A stretch of DNA of 64,000 nucleotides from the NCBI RefSeq assembly GCF_004564375.1, contig NZ_CP038267.1, positions 3,040,501 through 3,104,500 on the forward strand. The letters run 5' to 3'. This document shows positions 9,594-18,033 of the stretch, piece by piece. Each line of letters opens with the position of its first letter. Within the stretch, counting starts at the first letter, position 1. Source of the DNA: Nocardioides euryhalodurans (GTDB lineage Bacteria; Actinomycetota; Actinomycetes; Propionibacteriales; Nocardioidaceae). The position numbers and the translations under genes were made by a program. Under the pieces are notes generated by a model that saw only the letters and a program-made list of their open reading frames with translations, was not told where the DNA came from and made no database searches.

Positions 9594-9996
9594 CCGGGCC
9601 GTCGCCGACGCTGGTGACCTGCATGTCGGCGCCGAACACGCCGCGCTCGACCCGGATCCCGGAGCGCTCGAGCTCCGCGCAGACGGCCTCGTACGCCGGG
9701 CGGCTGACCGGCTCCGGAGCAGCCGCCAGCCAGGTGGGCCGGCGGCCCTTCCGGCCGTCGCCGTACAACGTGAACTGGCTGACCACCAGCACGGGCGCGC
9801 CGACGTCGGCGACCGACCGCTCCTCGCGGAGCAGCCGCAGGTCGCGGATCTTGGCGGCGGTCCACGCGATCTCGCGGTCGCCGTCGTCGTGGGTGACGCC
9901 GAGGTAGACCAGCAGCCCCGGCTCGTCGATCGCGCCGACGACCTCCCCCGCCACGCTCACCGATGCCGACAGGACCCGCTGGACGACCGCTCGCAC
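9571..9996 (-). CDS. dtd: D-aminoacyl-tRNA deacylase
   Basis: Dtd hydrolyses D-amino acids, and glycine mischarged on tRNA-Ala, from tRNA. At 141 residues it has the usual size. It shows MRAVVQRV at the start, the conserved SQFTLYGDGRKGRRP active-site segment at mid-length, and the C-terminal ADMQV...GDGPVTL segment with the Gly-Pro pair. The open frame runs further upstream, but GTG at 9996 gives the family N terminus and sits 19 bp from the divergent VanZ-like gene. Confidence 0.95.
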   Translation of the reverse strand: MRAVVQRVLSASVSVAGEVVGAIDEPGLLVYLGVTHDDGDREIAWTAAKIRDLRLLREERSVADVGAPVLVVSQFTLYGDGRKGRRPTWLAAAPEPVSRPAYEAVCAELERSGIRVERGVFGADMQVTSVGDGPVTLIVET

Positions 9997-10014
9997 GCGG
10001 CTAGTGTCCCAGCC

Positions 10015-10437
10015 GTGGTGAGAACCCTGCTGGCGGTGGCGTACGCCGGCTACCTCGTGGCGGTCGGCTTCCTGGTCTGGAACCCCGACTCGTCGACGCC
10101 CGGCGGTGCGGTCGTCGAGGTCGCGGAGCTGTTCGCGACGCTCGGGCTGCCGGTCGGCGTCGACGGCGTCGAGCTGCTCCTCAACGTGGTCCTCTTCGTG
10201 CCGCTGAGCCTGCCCGGGGCGTTCCTGCTGGGGAGGTGGGGGATCGCCTGGTGGGTGGTCGTGGGACTGCTCGGCACGCTTCTGGTGGAGGGGGTGCAGG
10301 GCGCGTTCCTGCCGACGCGGACCCCGTCGGCGCGCGACGTGCTGGCCAACACCGGTGGCGCGCTGCTGGGGATCCTCCTGGCGCTGCTGGTGCGCCGTGT
10401 CCTCCCGGCCGCCTGGGCTGACAGGATGGCGCCGTGA
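10015..10437 (+). CDS. VanZ-like membrane protein
   Basis: A 140-residue membrane protein with about four hydrophobic helices and the VanZ-like pattern (LLNVVLFVPLSLPGAFLL, then TPSARDVLANTGGALLGILL). VanZ homologues are widespread, and only a few are linked to teicoplanin resistance, so no specific function can be given. Start is GTG at 10015, with GTG at 10018 equally possible. Its stop overlaps the next gene's GTG by 4 bp (GTGA), so it is translationally coupled to the BKACE gene. Confidence 0.85.
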   Translation: MVRTLLAVAYAGYLVAVGFLVWNPDSSTPGGAVVEVAELFATLGLPVGVDGVELLLNVVLFVPLSLPGAFLLGRWGIAWWVVVGLLGTLLVEGVQGAFLPTRTPSARDVLANTGGALLGILLALLVRRVLPAAWADRMAP

Positions 10438-11285
10438 CCACCGCACCACTGCCTGCCGACCGCCTCCTCATCACCGTCGCGCCCACCGGCGCGGAGACGA
10501 CGAAGGAGGACTGTCCCCAGCTGCCGACCACGCTCGAGGAGCTGGTCGCGACGGCCGTGGAGTGCGAGGCCGCCGGCGCGGCGATGGTCCACGTCCACAT
10601 CCGTGACGACGACCACCGGCCCACCCTGGACCTCGGTCGGCTGCAGGACACGGTCGCCGCGCTGCGCGAGCAGACCTCGCTGGTCGTCCAGCTCTCCACC
10701 GGTGGCTCGGTGCACGACCCGCTGGCCGACCGGCTGCGGGTCCTCGACGCCGCCCCCGACTCCTGCTCGCTGACGATGGGCACGACCAACTTCGGCGACG
10801 ACGTCTTCTCGAACCCGTGGCCGTTCGTGTGCGACCTCTACCAGCTCAGCCAGGAGCGGGAGGTCGTCCCGGAGTTCGAGCTCTTCGACCTCGGCCAGGT
10901 GCACGCCCTGCAGCGGCTCCTCGACCGGTACGGCCTGCCCTTCGGCGGCCGGGTCCACTGCGACCTGGTGATGGGGGTGCCGGGCGGCATGAACGGCACC
11001 GCCGACGCGCTCGTGGCCGCCGTACGCGACCTGCCGGACGCGGTCACGTCGTGGTCGGCGACCGGCATCGGCCGCTCCACCCTCGCCGTCGCCCTGGCCT
11101 CGCTGTCGAAGGGCGGTCACCTGCGGGTGGGCATGGAGGACGTGCTCACCATCGCCCGCGGGGTGCCCGTCGAGAGCAACCGCCAGCTCGTCGAGCGGGT
11201 CGTCGAGCTCGGCGCGATCGCCCAGCGCACGCCGATGACGACCGACGAGGCGCGGAGCTTCCTCGGCATCCGGCCCGCCGCCTGA
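10434..11285 (+). CDS. 3-keto-5-aminohexanoate cleavage enzyme family (BKACE, DUF849) protein
   Basis: The BKACE family are Zn-dependent TIM-barrel enzymes that condense a beta-keto acid with acetyl-CoA and release an acetoacetate or beta-keto product. At 283 residues the size is right. Characteristic segments are TVAPTGAET near the start, the metal-binding HVHIRD near 46-51, SLTMGTTNFGDDVFSN, and HCDLVMGVPGGMNGT. Without a substrate-defining neighbour the physiological beta-keto acid cannot be named. The upstream partner is a VanZ-like membrane gene with a 4-bp overlap, and no lysine-fermentation genes are present. Confidence 0.88.
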   Translation: MTTAPLPADRLLITVAPTGAETTKEDCPQLPTTLEELVATAVECEAAGAAMVHVHIRDDDHRPTLDLGRLQDTVAALREQTSLVVQLSTGGSVHDPLADRLRVLDAAPDSCSLTMGTTNFGDDVFSNPWPFVCDLYQLSQEREVVPEFELFDLGQVHALQRLLDRYGLPFGGRVHCDLVMGVPGGMNGTADALVAAVRDLPDAVTSWSATGIGRSTLAVALASLSKGGHLRVGMEDVLTIARGVPVESNRQLVERVVELGAIAQRTPMTTDEARSFLGIRPAA

Positions 11286-11294
11286 TCCCGGCGG

Positions 11295-11657
11295 TCAGTA
11301 GACGAGGGCCTGGACCCCGTCGGTGAGGACCGCCTCGGCGAAGAGCGCCGCGCCGGCGATCCCCACCCCGGGTCGTACGTCGGCCTCGGTGATCTCCCGC
11401 CGGGCGGCGCACTGGGAGCACAGCGTGACCGTCCCGCCGGTGACGACCGCGTCCAGCAGGTCGGCGAGCGGCGTGGCGAGCGGCAGCGAGAACTCCTCGG
11501 CCCGGCCGGGCACGGCGAACCAGGCCGCCTCGCCGGTCAGCCACAGCGAGACCGTCGCCCCGGAGGCGACCGCGGCCGCTGCGACCGTGAAGGCCTGGTT
11601 GCAGCGTTCGGGGTCCTCCGCGCCGCAGGTCACCTTGACCACGAGTGAGCGAGCCAT
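11295..11657 (-). CDS. DsrE family protein
   Basis: A small 120-residue protein of the DsrE/DsrF-like fold. It has a beta-strand start (MARSLVVKVTCGAEDPERCNQAF), an alpha/beta pattern, and a CSQCAARR motif at about 80-87 that could carry sulfur or bind metal. The ATG at 11657 is chosen; an in-frame TTG at 11663 is also possible. DsrE-like proteins act as sulfur carriers or regulators, but the specific role here is unknown. It is convergent with the BKACE gene and divergent from the nitrobindin-like gene, 23 bp away. Confidence 0.8.
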   Translation of the reverse strand: MARSLVVKVTCGAEDPERCNQAFTVAAAAVASGATVSLWLTGEAAWFAVPGRAEEFSLPLATPLADLLDAVVTGGTVTLCSQCAARREITEADVRPGVGIAGAALFAEAVLTDGVQALVY

Positions 11658-11680
11658 GGCCAAACCCTAGACTCAGGGGC

Positions 11681-12181
11681 ATGCCGTTCGAGATCCCGCA
11701 GAACATCCACCCGAGCTGTGCCCGGCTCGCCTGGCTGATCGGCACCTGGGTCGGCAACGGCCACGGTGAGTATCCCGGGATCGAGCCGTTCCAGTTCGGC
11801 CAGGAGGTGATCTTCCAGCAGGACGGGCGGCCGTTCATCCACTACTTCAGCCGCGCGTGGATCACCGACGCCGAGGGCAACACGATCCGGCCGGCCGCGC
11901 AGGAGACCGGGTTCCTCCGGCCGCAGGAGGACGGCACCCTCGAGGTCGTCATGACCCACAACCTCGGCTTCGTCGAGGTCTGGCACGGCGACGTCCACGC
12001 CGACCAGCCGCGGTTCGAGATCACCACCGACGCGGTCGCCCGCACCAGCTCCGCCAAGGAGTACGTCGCCGGCAAGCGGCTCTACGGCTACGTCAACGGC
12101 GACCTGCTCTACGCCTTCGACATGGCGGCCATGGGCCACGAGCTGCAGCCCCACACCCACGCCCAGCTGAAGAGGCAGTGA
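11681..12181 (+). CDS. Nitrobindin-like heme-binding beta-barrel (FABP-like) protein
   Basis: A 166-residue protein of the nitrobindin/THAP4-like family. These form a beta-barrel that can bind ferric heme and isomerise peroxynitrite. The family motif GTWVGNGHGEYP is at about residues 19-30. The EVIFQQDGRPFIHYFSRAW segment and the C-terminal MAAMGHELQPHTHAQLKR, holding the likely proximal histidine, are in place. The ATG at 11681 gives the family start. The stop overlaps a GTG in the fur gene frame, so the two may be coupled. It is equivalent in family and neighbourhood to Rv0813c of M. tuberculosis (from memory). Confidence 0.9.
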   Translation: MPFEIPQNIHPSCARLAWLIGTWVGNGHGEYPGIEPFQFGQEVIFQQDGRPFIHYFSRAWITDAEGNTIRPAAQETGFLRPQEDGTLEVVMTHNLGFVEVWHGDVHADQPRFEITTDAVARTSSAKEYVAGKRLYGYVNGDLLYAFDMAAMGHELQPHTHAQLKRQ

Positions 12182-12192
12182 CCGGGGCGGCG

Positions 12193-12603
12193 ATGGGCAC
12201 CGACTGGCGCGAGCGGCTCCGCGGGAGCGGCTACCGGCTCACCCCGCAGCGGGAGCTGATCCTCGCCGCGGTCGAGCGGCTGGGCCACGCCACGCCCGAC
12301 GAGGTGCTCGTCGAGGTGCGCCAGCACTCCGAGGCGGTCAACGCCTCGACGGTCTATCGGACGCTGGAGGTGCTCGAGGAGCTCGGGCTGGTGCGCCACG
12401 CCCACCTGTCCGACCGCGCGCCGACGTACCACTCGGTGGACGGCCACGAGCACTTCCACCTGGTCTGCCGGAATTGCCGGCGGGTGATCTCGGTTGACCC
12501 TGATGTGCTCTCACCCCTGCTCGCCCAGCTCGAGACCGACCACCGCTTCGCGGTCGACGTCGGCCACCTGACCGTGTTCGGGAGGTGCGAGGAATGCCGC
12601 TGA
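12193..12603 (+). CDS. Fur family metal-responsive repressor
   Basis: A 136-residue Fur/Zur/PerR-type repressor. The N-terminal winged helix (RLTPQRELILAAVERL ... STVYRTLEVLEELGLV) is followed by the metal-binding dimerisation domain with HEHFHLVCRNC and a second CEEC pair at the C terminus. The four cysteines can hold a structural zinc. The sensory metal (iron, zinc) or peroxide response cannot be told from sequence alone. ATG at 12193 or GTG at 12178 (4-bp overlap with the upstream gene) could be used. It overlaps ygfZ by 10 bp. Confidence 0.9.
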   Translation: MGTDWRERLRGSGYRLTPQRELILAAVERLGHATPDEVLVEVRQHSEAVNASTVYRTLEVLEELGLVRHAHLSDRAPTYHSVDGHEHFHLVCRNCRRVISVDPDVLSPLLAQLETDHRFAVDVGHLTVFGRCEECR

Positions 12604-13529
12604 CCAGCCCCCTCCTCGACCTGCCGGGCGCGGTCTCCGCCGAGGGCGTCGACGCCGGCGTCGCGGCCCACTACGGCTCCTTCAACCGGGAGCAGCGCAG
12701 CCTCGCCCAGGGCGAGGGCTTCGTCGACCTCTCCCACCGCGACGTGCTGCGGATCACCGGCCCCGACCGGCTCACCTGGCTCCACTCGCTGACCACCCAG
12801 CACCTGTCCGACCTGCAGCCCGGAACCTGGACGCAGTCGCTGGTGCTGAGCCCCCAGGGCCACGTCGAGCACGCCTTCACCGGCGTCGACGACGGCGAGG
12901 CGCTCACGGTCCACACCGAGCCCGGCGCCGGCCAGCCGCTGCGGGAGTTCCTGCAGCGGATGGTCTTCATGACGCGGGTCGAGATGACCGACGTGACCGG
13001 GGAGGTGGCGGTCGCGTGGCGGCCCAAGGGCTACGACCTGGTGCCGCGCGAGAAGCTCACGGCGTACGCCGAGGCGGCCGGCCCGGCCTGCGGTCTCTGG
13101 GCCTTCGAGGCGCTGCGGATCGAGCGGGGCGAGCCGCGTTTCGGGATGGACACCGACCAGCGGACGATCCCCAACGAGGCGGGCTGGATCCCGTCGGCGG
13201 TCCACCTCGACAAGGGCTGCTACCGCGGCCAGGAGACGGTCGCCCGGGTCCACACCCTCGGCCGGCCGCCGCGCCGGCTGACGCTGCTGCACCTCGACGG
13301 GTCCGAGAACCGGCTCCCCGCTCGCGGGGCCGAGCTCCGCCTGGGCGACAAGGTCGTCGGGTTCGTCGGCACCAGCGCACGCCACCACGAGCTCGGCCCG
13401 ATCGCGCTGGCCCTGGTCAAGCGGAACGTCGCGATCGACGCGACGCTGGAGGCCGACGGGCTGGTCGCCTCGCAGGAGGTCGTGGTCGACCCCGAGGTGG
13501 GGCTCCACGTTCGACCGAAGCTGCGCTAG
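12594..13529 (+). CDS. ygfZ: YgfZ/GcvT-like folate-binding protein
   Basis: A 311-residue YgfZ homologue. The family uses folate in maintenance and repair of certain Fe-S clusters. The signature KGCYRGQE is at about 207-214, with the conserved cysteine, followed by TVARVHTLGRPPRRL. The N-terminal GcvT-like part has DLSHRDVLRITGPDRLTWLH. The ATG at 12594 follows GGGAGGTGCGAGG and overlaps fur by 10 bp, implying coupling. The nitrobindin-fur-ygfZ grouping ties heme, metal sensing and Fe-S maintenance together. Confidence 0.94.
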   Translation: MPLTSPLLDLPGAVSAEGVDAGVAAHYGSFNREQRSLAQGEGFVDLSHRDVLRITGPDRLTWLHSLTTQHLSDLQPGTWTQSLVLSPQGHVEHAFTGVDDGEALTVHTEPGAGQPLREFLQRMVFMTRVEMTDVTGEVAVAWRPKGYDLVPREKLTAYAEAAGPACGLWAFEALRIERGEPRFGMDTDQRTIPNEAGWIPSAVHLDKGCYRGQETVARVHTLGRPPRRLTLLHLDGSENRLPARGAELRLGDKVVGFVGTSARHHELGPIALALVKRNVAIDATLEADGLVASQEVVVDPEVGLHVRPKLR

Positions 13530-13534
13530 AGGCG

Positions 13535-14716
13535 TCAGTCGGAGCCGAACAGGTCGCGCGTGTAGACCTTCTCGGCCACGTCCTCGAGCTCCTCGACCAT
13601 CCGGTTGGCGACGATCAGGTCGGCAGACTCCTTGAACGCCTCGAGGTCGCGGCACACCGTCGACCCGAAGAAGGTGTCCTCCTCGAGCTCGGGCTCGTAG
13701 ACGATCACCTCGACGCCCTTGCCCTTGATCCGCTTCATCACGCCCTGCACGGCCGAGAAGCGGAAGTTGTCGGAGCCGGACTTCATGACGAGCCGGTGGA
13801 TGCCGACGACCTTCGGTGACCGGTTGAGGATGTCGACGGCGATGAAGTCCTTGCGGGTCGTGTTGGCGTCGACGATCGCGCGGATCAGGTTCTGCGGGAC
13901 GTTCCAGTAGTTGGCCAGCAGCTGCCGGGTGTCCTTGGGCAGGCAGTAGCCGCCGTACCCGAACGACGGGTTGTTGTAGTGGGTGCCGATGCGGGGGTCG
14001 AGCCCGACGCCCTCGATCACCTGCCGCGAGGACAGCCCGTGGCCGATCGCGAAGGAGTCGAGCTCGTTGAAGAAGGCGATCCGCATCGCGAGGTAGGTGT
14101 TGGCGAACAGCTTGATCGCCTCGGCGTCCGTGGGATCGGTCAGCAGCACCGGTACGTCGGGCTCGAGCGACCCGGCCACCAGCATGTCCGCGAAGCGGCG
14201 CGCCCGGTCCGACTTCTCGCCGACGATGATCCGCGAGGGGTGCAGGTTGTCCTTGAGGGCCCGCCCCTCCCGGAGGAACTCGGGGGAGAAGATCACCTGG
14301 TCGGTGCCGAGCCGCGCCCGGACGTCCTCGACGAAGCCGACCGGCACCGTGGACTTCACGACCAGCGTGGCGTCGGGGTTGGCCGCGACCACGTCCCTGA
14401 CGACCTGCTCGACGCTCGTCGTGTCGAAGGCGTCGGTCTCCGGGTCGTAGTTGGTCGGGGTGGCGACCACGACGTACTCGGCGCCGGCGTAGGCCGCCGT
14501 GTCGGTCGTGAAGGTCAGATCGAGCGCACGTTCGCCGACACGGTGCTGCTCGAGGTACTGCTCGAGCTCGGGATCGGCGATCGGTGACCGCCCCGACCGG
14601 AGCAGCTCGATCCGGTCCTCGTCGAGGTCGATGCCGACCACGCGTTGGTGCTGGCCGAGGAGGACGGCCATGGAGAGGCCGACGTATCCGAGGCCGACGA
14701 CGGCGATGGTGGGCAC
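13535..14716 (-). CDS. ugd: UDP-glucose 6-dehydrogenase (short type)
   Basis: It oxidises UDP-glucose to UDP-glucuronate with two NAD+, feeding surface polysaccharide synthesis. At 393 residues it has the length of the shorter Ugd type. The Rossmann motif GLGYVGLS is at about 8-15. The TDTAAY...[10 protein letters not shown] and KSTVPVG segments and the catalytic cysteine in [11 protein letters not shown] near C258 are intact. It is convergent with ygfZ (5 bp apart) and lies 20 bp from mshD. The dTDP- and GDP-sugar genes of this window are more than 40 kb away. Confidence 0.93.
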   Translation of the reverse strand: MPTIAVVGLGYVGLSMAVLLGQHQRVVGIDLDEDRIELLRSGRSPIADPELEQYLEQHRVGERALDLTFTTDTAAYAGAEYVVVATPTNYDPETDAFDTTSVEQVVRDVVAANPDATLVVKSTVPVGFVEDVRARLGTDQVIFSPEFLREGRALKDNLHPSRIIVGEKSDRARRFADMLVAGSLEPDVPVLLTDPTDAEAIKLFANTYLAMRIAFFNELDSFAIGHGLSSRQVIEGVGLDPRIGTHYNNPSFGYGGYCLPKDTRQLLANYWNVPQNLIRAIVDANTTRKDFIAVDILNRSPKVVGIHRLVMKSGSDNFRFSAVQGVMKRIKGKGVEVIVYEPELEEDTFFGSTVCRDLEAFKESADLIVANRMVEELEDVAEKVYTRDLFGSD

Positions 14717-14736
14717 GGCGGCGAGTCTAGGCCGTG

Positions 14737-15576
14737 TCAGGCCGGCCCACGGCGGTACATGACGTGGGTGTCCGGTGACGCGTGGGTGAACCCGTGACGT
14801 TCGTAGAGGCGGATGGCCGGGGCGTTGTCGGCCTCGACGTAGAGGAGCACCTCGCGGATGCCGTGGTCGGCGAGGTGCCGGAGGCCCGCGCGCGTGAGGG
14901 CACGGCCCAGGCCGGTGCCCTGGGCGGCAGGGTCGATGCCGACGACGTACACCTCGCCGAGGTCCGCGGAGTGCTGCTTGGTCCAGTGGAAGCCCAGCAG
15001 CGTCCGGCCCCGGCTCGCCACGATCAGTCCGGCGGGGTCGAACCAGGGCTCGGCCATCCGCTCCTCGAGGTCCTCCTCGGTCATGCCGCCCTGCTCGGGG
15101 TGGTGGGCGAAGGCCGCGGCATTGACACGCAGCAGCTCGTCACGGTCGCCGGGGCGGTAGTGGCGGACGAGGACGCCCTCCGGCACCTCGACGCTGCCGA
15201 TCGGCTCGTGGCTGGGTCGCCGCATCACCCACAGCTCGCGGACCCGCTCGAAGCCGTGCTGCTCCGCGAGGCTCGCGGCCGCGGGGTGGTCGGTGTGCGA
15301 CCAGGCCTGCAGCGCGACGCCGTCGGTCGGGCTCTCGGCCAGCGCCTGCGCGAGCAACCGGGCGCCGAGGCCGTGGCGACGGCTCCCCGGGCGCACGACG
15401 AGGGACAGGTCGTGCTCGATGACCAGCGCGAACCCGTCGGCCTCGACCCACGCGGCGAGCTCGTCACCGCGGTGGCGCAGGGCCAGCCAGGTGGCCTCGT
15501 CGAGGGGGGCCGCCCCGTCGCTGGCCTCGGCGTCGGCGGCGATGTCGGCGATCTGGCGGAGTCCGTCGGCATGCAC
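14737..15576 (-). CDS. mshD: Mycothiol synthase
   Basis: MshD acetylates the cysteinyl amine of Cys-GlcN-Ins with acetyl-CoA, the last step of mycothiol synthesis, and is restricted to actinobacteria. At 279 residues it has two tandem GNAT domains. The N-terminal one has GLGARLL; the C-terminal one has [19 protein letters not shown] and [19 protein letters not shown]. Its place near glnR matches the glnR-mshD-pst order of M. tuberculosis and other actinobacteria. It is a strong taxonomic marker. Confidence 0.96.
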   Translation of the reverse strand: MHADGLRQIADIAADAEASDGAAPLDEATWLALRHRGDELAAWVEADGFALVIEHDLSLVVRPGSRRHGLGARLLAQALAESPTDGVALQAWSHTDHPAAASLAEQHGFERVRELWVMRRPSHEPIGSVEVPEGVLVRHYRPGDRDELLRVNAAAFAHHPEQGGMTEEDLEERMAEPWFDPAGLIVASRGRTLLGFHWTKQHSADLGEVYVVGIDPAAQGTGLGRALTRAGLRHLADHGIREVLLYVEADNAPAIRLYERHGFTHASPDTHVMYRRGPA

Positions 15577-15680
15577 CCTTCGAGGGTAGGCGGTGCCGTC
15601 GGCGGGCCGGCCGGTGGTCCGAGCCTGGCGCCGCTGCGGCCTGCTCGCCCGCGGCGCCTGAAGGGGGGCGTTCCGGAGGC

Positions 15681-15700
15681 TTGCTTGAAATCAATCAAGC
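15681..15700. repeat. 20-bp palindromic site, copy 1
   Basis: TTGCTTGAAATCAATCAAGC, containing the arms GCTTGA and TCAAGC and an inner TTGA-AA-TCAA dyad. It is identical to copy 2 (15781-15800) at 19 of 20 positions and is followed by a similar GGRCG. It lies between mshD and the tetR 3' end. It is an operator or hairpin candidate. Confidence 0.65.
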
Positions 15701-15780
15701 GGGCGCGACGGGGGTGTGGCCGGGGCGGGCACCCGGACGGGCCCCTCGCGGGTCGTGGCCGGAGGGGCCGCGGCGCGTGC

Positions 15781-15800
15781 TTGCTTGAAGTCAATCAAGC
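15781..15800. repeat. 20-bp palindromic site, copy 2
   Basis: TTGCTTGAAGTCAATCAAGC, exactly 100 bp after copy 1, overlapping the stop region of the TetR gene. One base differs from copy 1. The spacing and conservation argue against chance, but the role (terminator-like hairpin, operator, or repeat family) is unknown. Confidence 0.65.
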
Positions 15801-16358
15801 GGACGGGACCTGGCTGCGGGCGAGGGCGCGGTCGAGCAGCCGGCAGGCTTCGGCATAGGAGTCCGTCGACACCTCGCTGCACAGCTGCAGTCGCAGCCCT
15901 TCCACCAGCGCGTGGAGCTCGACGAGGGCCTCGGGCGATCCGCCGGGACCGGCGAGCCTGGCGAGGGAGTCCCGTTCGACGGACCGGGTGTACGCCAGGT
16001 AGGAGGCGACCTCGTCGTCCGCACGGGCAAGGTGGTGCAGTGCCAACCACACCCGCGCCCACCCGGCGACCTCGTCGTTCTCGGGGAGGAGCGAGGCGAT
16101 GCCCTGGCGCCCGGTCCGTAGGTCGACCCAGCGCGTCCAGCGCGCCACGAACCGTCCTGCCACGGCACGGTGCAGGGCGGCCCGGGAGCCGAACCACTGG
16201 TGCACCGCCTGCGGGCTGTAGCCCGACTGCTCGCCCACGGCTCGCAGCGTCAGGGCCGCAGGCCCCCCGGCCGCGACGAGCGGGATCGCCGCGTTGGCGG
16301 CGATGTCCTCCCGCGACATCGAGTCGGGGACGAGCATCAGGTGTCGGAGGTCGTCCAC
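15795..16358 (-). CDS. TetR family transcriptional regulator
   Basis: A 187-residue repressor with an N-terminal helix-turn-helix at about 36-62 (LTLRAVGEQSGYSPQAVHQWFGSRAALHRAV) and a divergent C-terminal ligand domain. The start is GTG at 16358; the ATG at 16337 (MLVPDSMSREDI) is a reasonable alternative. The ligand and targets are unknown. It sits between glnR and mshD on the same strand, and two copies of a 20-bp palindrome lie at and beyond its 3' end, where they could control mshD. Confidence 0.88.
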   Translation of the reverse strand: MDDLRHLMLVPDSMSREDIAANAAIPLVAAGGPAALTLRAVGEQSGYSPQAVHQWFGSRAALHRAVAGRFVARWTRWVDLRTGRQGIASLLPENDEVAGWARVWLALHHLARADDEVASYLAYTRSVERDSLARLAGPGGSPEALVELHALVEGLRLQLCSEVSTDSYAEACRLLDRALARSQVPSA

Positions 16359-16416
16359 GTCGCGAGCAGATCACGGATCAGGAGTCGCTCGCCGAGCTCC
16401 TCCACAGGCAGCCGGG

Positions 16417-17154
16417 TCAGGCGTCCTGGGAGTCCCGCCGCGAGCCCTGCGGGGCGGAGGACGAGGAGTCCGGCTTGGACGGGAGCACGAACCGGTAGCC
16501 GACGTTGCGGACGGTCCCGATCAGCGTCTCGTGCTCGGGACCGAGCTTGGCGCGCAGCCGGCGTACGTGGACGTCGACGGTGCGGGTGCCGCCGAAGTAG
16601 TCGTAGCCCCACACCTCCTGCAGCAGCTGCTGGCGGCTGAAGACCCGGCCGGGATGCTGGGCGAGGTGCTTGAGGAGCTCGAACTCCTTGAAGGTCAGGT
16701 CGAGCACCCGGGAACCGAGCTTGGCGGTGTAGGTCGCCTCGTCCACGACGACCTCGCCGGAGCGGATCACGTGGGCGTCGGGGTCGTCGGCGTCTCGCTC
16801 GGCGCGCAGCCGGCTGATCGAGAGCCGGATCCGGGCCTCGAGCTCGGCCGGGCCGACGGTGTTGAGGACGACGTCGTCCATGCCCCAGTCGTGGGTGACC
16901 GCGGCCAGGCCGCCCTCGGTGATGACGAGCAGGAGGGGGACGTCCACTCCGGTGGTCCGGATCAGGCGGCACAGGTCACGCGACTGGGCGAGGTCCTGTC
17001 GACCGTCGACCAGCAGCACGTCGGCGTCGGGCGCGTCGATCAGCGCGCTGCCCTCGGCGGGCAGGATGCGGACCTGGTGCGACAACAGGGCGAGCCCGGG
17101 CAGCACCTCCGCCGAGGGCTGCAGTGCGCTCGTCAGCAACAGCACCTGACTCAT
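16417..17154 (-). CDS. glnR: GlnR, atypical OmpR-type global nitrogen regulator
   Basis: A 245-residue orphan response regulator. The receiver domain keeps [11 protein letters not shown] near the usual phosphorylation site. The C-terminal winged helix has [20 protein letters not shown] and [20 protein letters not shown], nearly identical to Streptomyces GlnR as I recall it. GlnR controls glnA, amtB, nir and other nitrogen genes, and its receiver is not phosphorylated in the classical way. No histidine kinase is adjacent. It is divergent from a MoaD-like gene (48 bp). The 3' tail after residue ~228 is a short, Ser-rich extension. Confidence 0.95.
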   Translation of the reverse strand: MSQVLLLTSALQPSAEVLPGLALLSHQVRILPAEGSALIDAPDADVLLVDGRQDLAQSRDLCRLIRTTGVDVPLLLVITEGGLAAVTHDWGMDDVVLNTVGPAELEARIRLSISRLRAERDADDPDAHVIRSGEVVVDEATYTAKLGSRVLDLTFKEFELLKHLAQHPGRVFSRQQLLQEVWGYDYFGGTRTVDVHVRRLRAKLGPEHETLIGTVRNVGYRFVLPSKPDSSSSAPQGSRRDSQDA

Positions 17155-17202
17155 CAGGCCGCCTCCTCCACAGGTGGGTCTGATGCGACAGGATAGTCAA
17201 CG

Positions 17203-17475
17203 ATGAGTGACTCCGAGATCGTTGTCCGCTATTGGGCGGCCGCCCGGACCGCGGCCGGCGTCGGCCAGGACGCCCTGCCCGTCGACGGCCCGCTGACGCT
17301 CGACGAGGTCGTGCGCCGGGCGGTGGCGACCCACCCCGGCACCCGGCTCGCCGGCGTGCTGGAGATCTGCTCGGTGCTCGTCGGAGACCGACCGGTCGCC
17401 ACCGAGGACCCGACCACCGTCGAGGTCCGTCCGGGCGAGACGGTCGAGTTCCTCCCCCCGTTCGCGGGCGGCTGA
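17203..17475 (+). CDS. MoaD/ThiS family sulfur carrier protein
   Basis: A 90-residue ubiquitin-fold protein ending in the diagnostic Gly-Gly (FLPPFAGG), which is activated by an E1-like enzyme to carry sulfur as a thiocarboxylate. MoaD serves molybdopterin and ThiS serves thiamine. The pattern VRYWAAARTAAGV favours MoaD-like. No other molybdopterin gene is in the window, but many actinobacteria keep this gene beside glnR. The ATG at 17203 has little 5' leader. Confidence 0.9.
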   Translation: MSDSEIVVRYWAAARTAAGVGQDALPVDGPLTLDEVVRRAVATHPGTRLAGVLEICSVLVGDRPVATEDPTTVEVRPGETVEFLPPFAGG

Positions 17476-17507
17476 GCGCCGGCGCCCGGGGGGAGGGCTC
17501 TCGAGGC

Positions 17508-17930
17508 TCAGGCCTGGATCGCGGTCCGGTCCGAGGTGCCGCCGATCTCGATCTTGCGCGGCTTCGCCTTCTCGGCGACCGGGACGGTGAGCCGCAGCAC
17601 GCCGCCGTCGTACGCCGCCTCGATCCGGTCGAGGTCGAGGTTGTCGCCGAGCACCAGCTGCCGGCTGAAGACGCCGCGAGGCCGCTCGGAGGCGAGCATC
17701 TCCCAGTCGCCGTTGCGCGCCACCCGCTCGGCCCGCACGGTCAGCACGTTGCGCTCGACGTCGAGGTCGATGCTGTCGCGGCTGATGCCGGGCAGGTCGA
17801 ACTCGATGACGAAGTGGTCGCCCTCGCGCCAGGCGTCCATCGGCATGACCGCGGGGCGGTTGGTGGTGCCGAAGATCTGCTGGGTCAGGCGGTCGAAGTC
17901 GCGGAACGGGTCCGTCGTACGAAGCAACAT
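17508..17930 (-). CDS. Hsp20/alpha-crystallin family small heat shock protein
   Basis: A 140-residue ATP-independent holdase chaperone. The alpha-crystallin domain spans about 38-130 with [27 protein letters not shown] and the C-terminal [20 protein letters not shown]. The frame is open to 18089, but the ATG at 17930 has GGAGGA about 7 bp upstream and gives the typical [15 protein letters not shown] start. It is divergent from an HspR-like MerR gene, and a clear promoter lies between them. Heat-inducible control by that neighbour is inferred. Confidence 0.94.
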   Translation of the reverse strand: MLLRTTDPFRDFDRLTQQIFGTTNRPAVMPMDAWREGDHFVIEFDLPGISRDSIDLDVERNVLTVRAERVARNGDWEMLASERPRGVFSRQLVLGDNLDLDRIEAAYDGGVLRLTVPVAEKAKPRKIEIGGTSDRTAIQA

Positions 17931-17990
17931 CACGAAGTCCTCCTCCGGGTCGTGTGTGGTGATGTCCCTCAGGTGTAACCTGCAATGACT

Positions 17991-18020
17991 GTTATAGATT
18001 CCCTGCACCGGAGATTTCAA
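17991..18020 (-). promoter_or_regulatory. Sigma-A type promoter of hsp20
   Basis: On the minus strand TTGAAA (18015-18020) is followed after 18 bp by TATAAC (17991-17996), a good housekeeping promoter pointing to hsp20. Just downstream, at 17970-17982, is a dyad CAGGT-GTA-ACCTG overlapping the expected start of transcription. It is a possible operator for the divergent HspR-like protein. It is not the classical HAIR sequence. Confidence 0.6.
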
Positions 18021-18033
18021 GCAGGAGGTCGGA

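Noticed and set aside
10015..10437. Glycopeptide resistance function for the VanZ-like gene
   Set aside because: No vanR/S/H/A/X genes are nearby. VanZ-like folds are common and mostly unrelated to resistance.
15690..15858. Repeated ACLKSIKR peptides in shadow frames
   Set aside because: They arise from the paired 20-bp palindromes; no ribosome-binding site or coding signal supports them.
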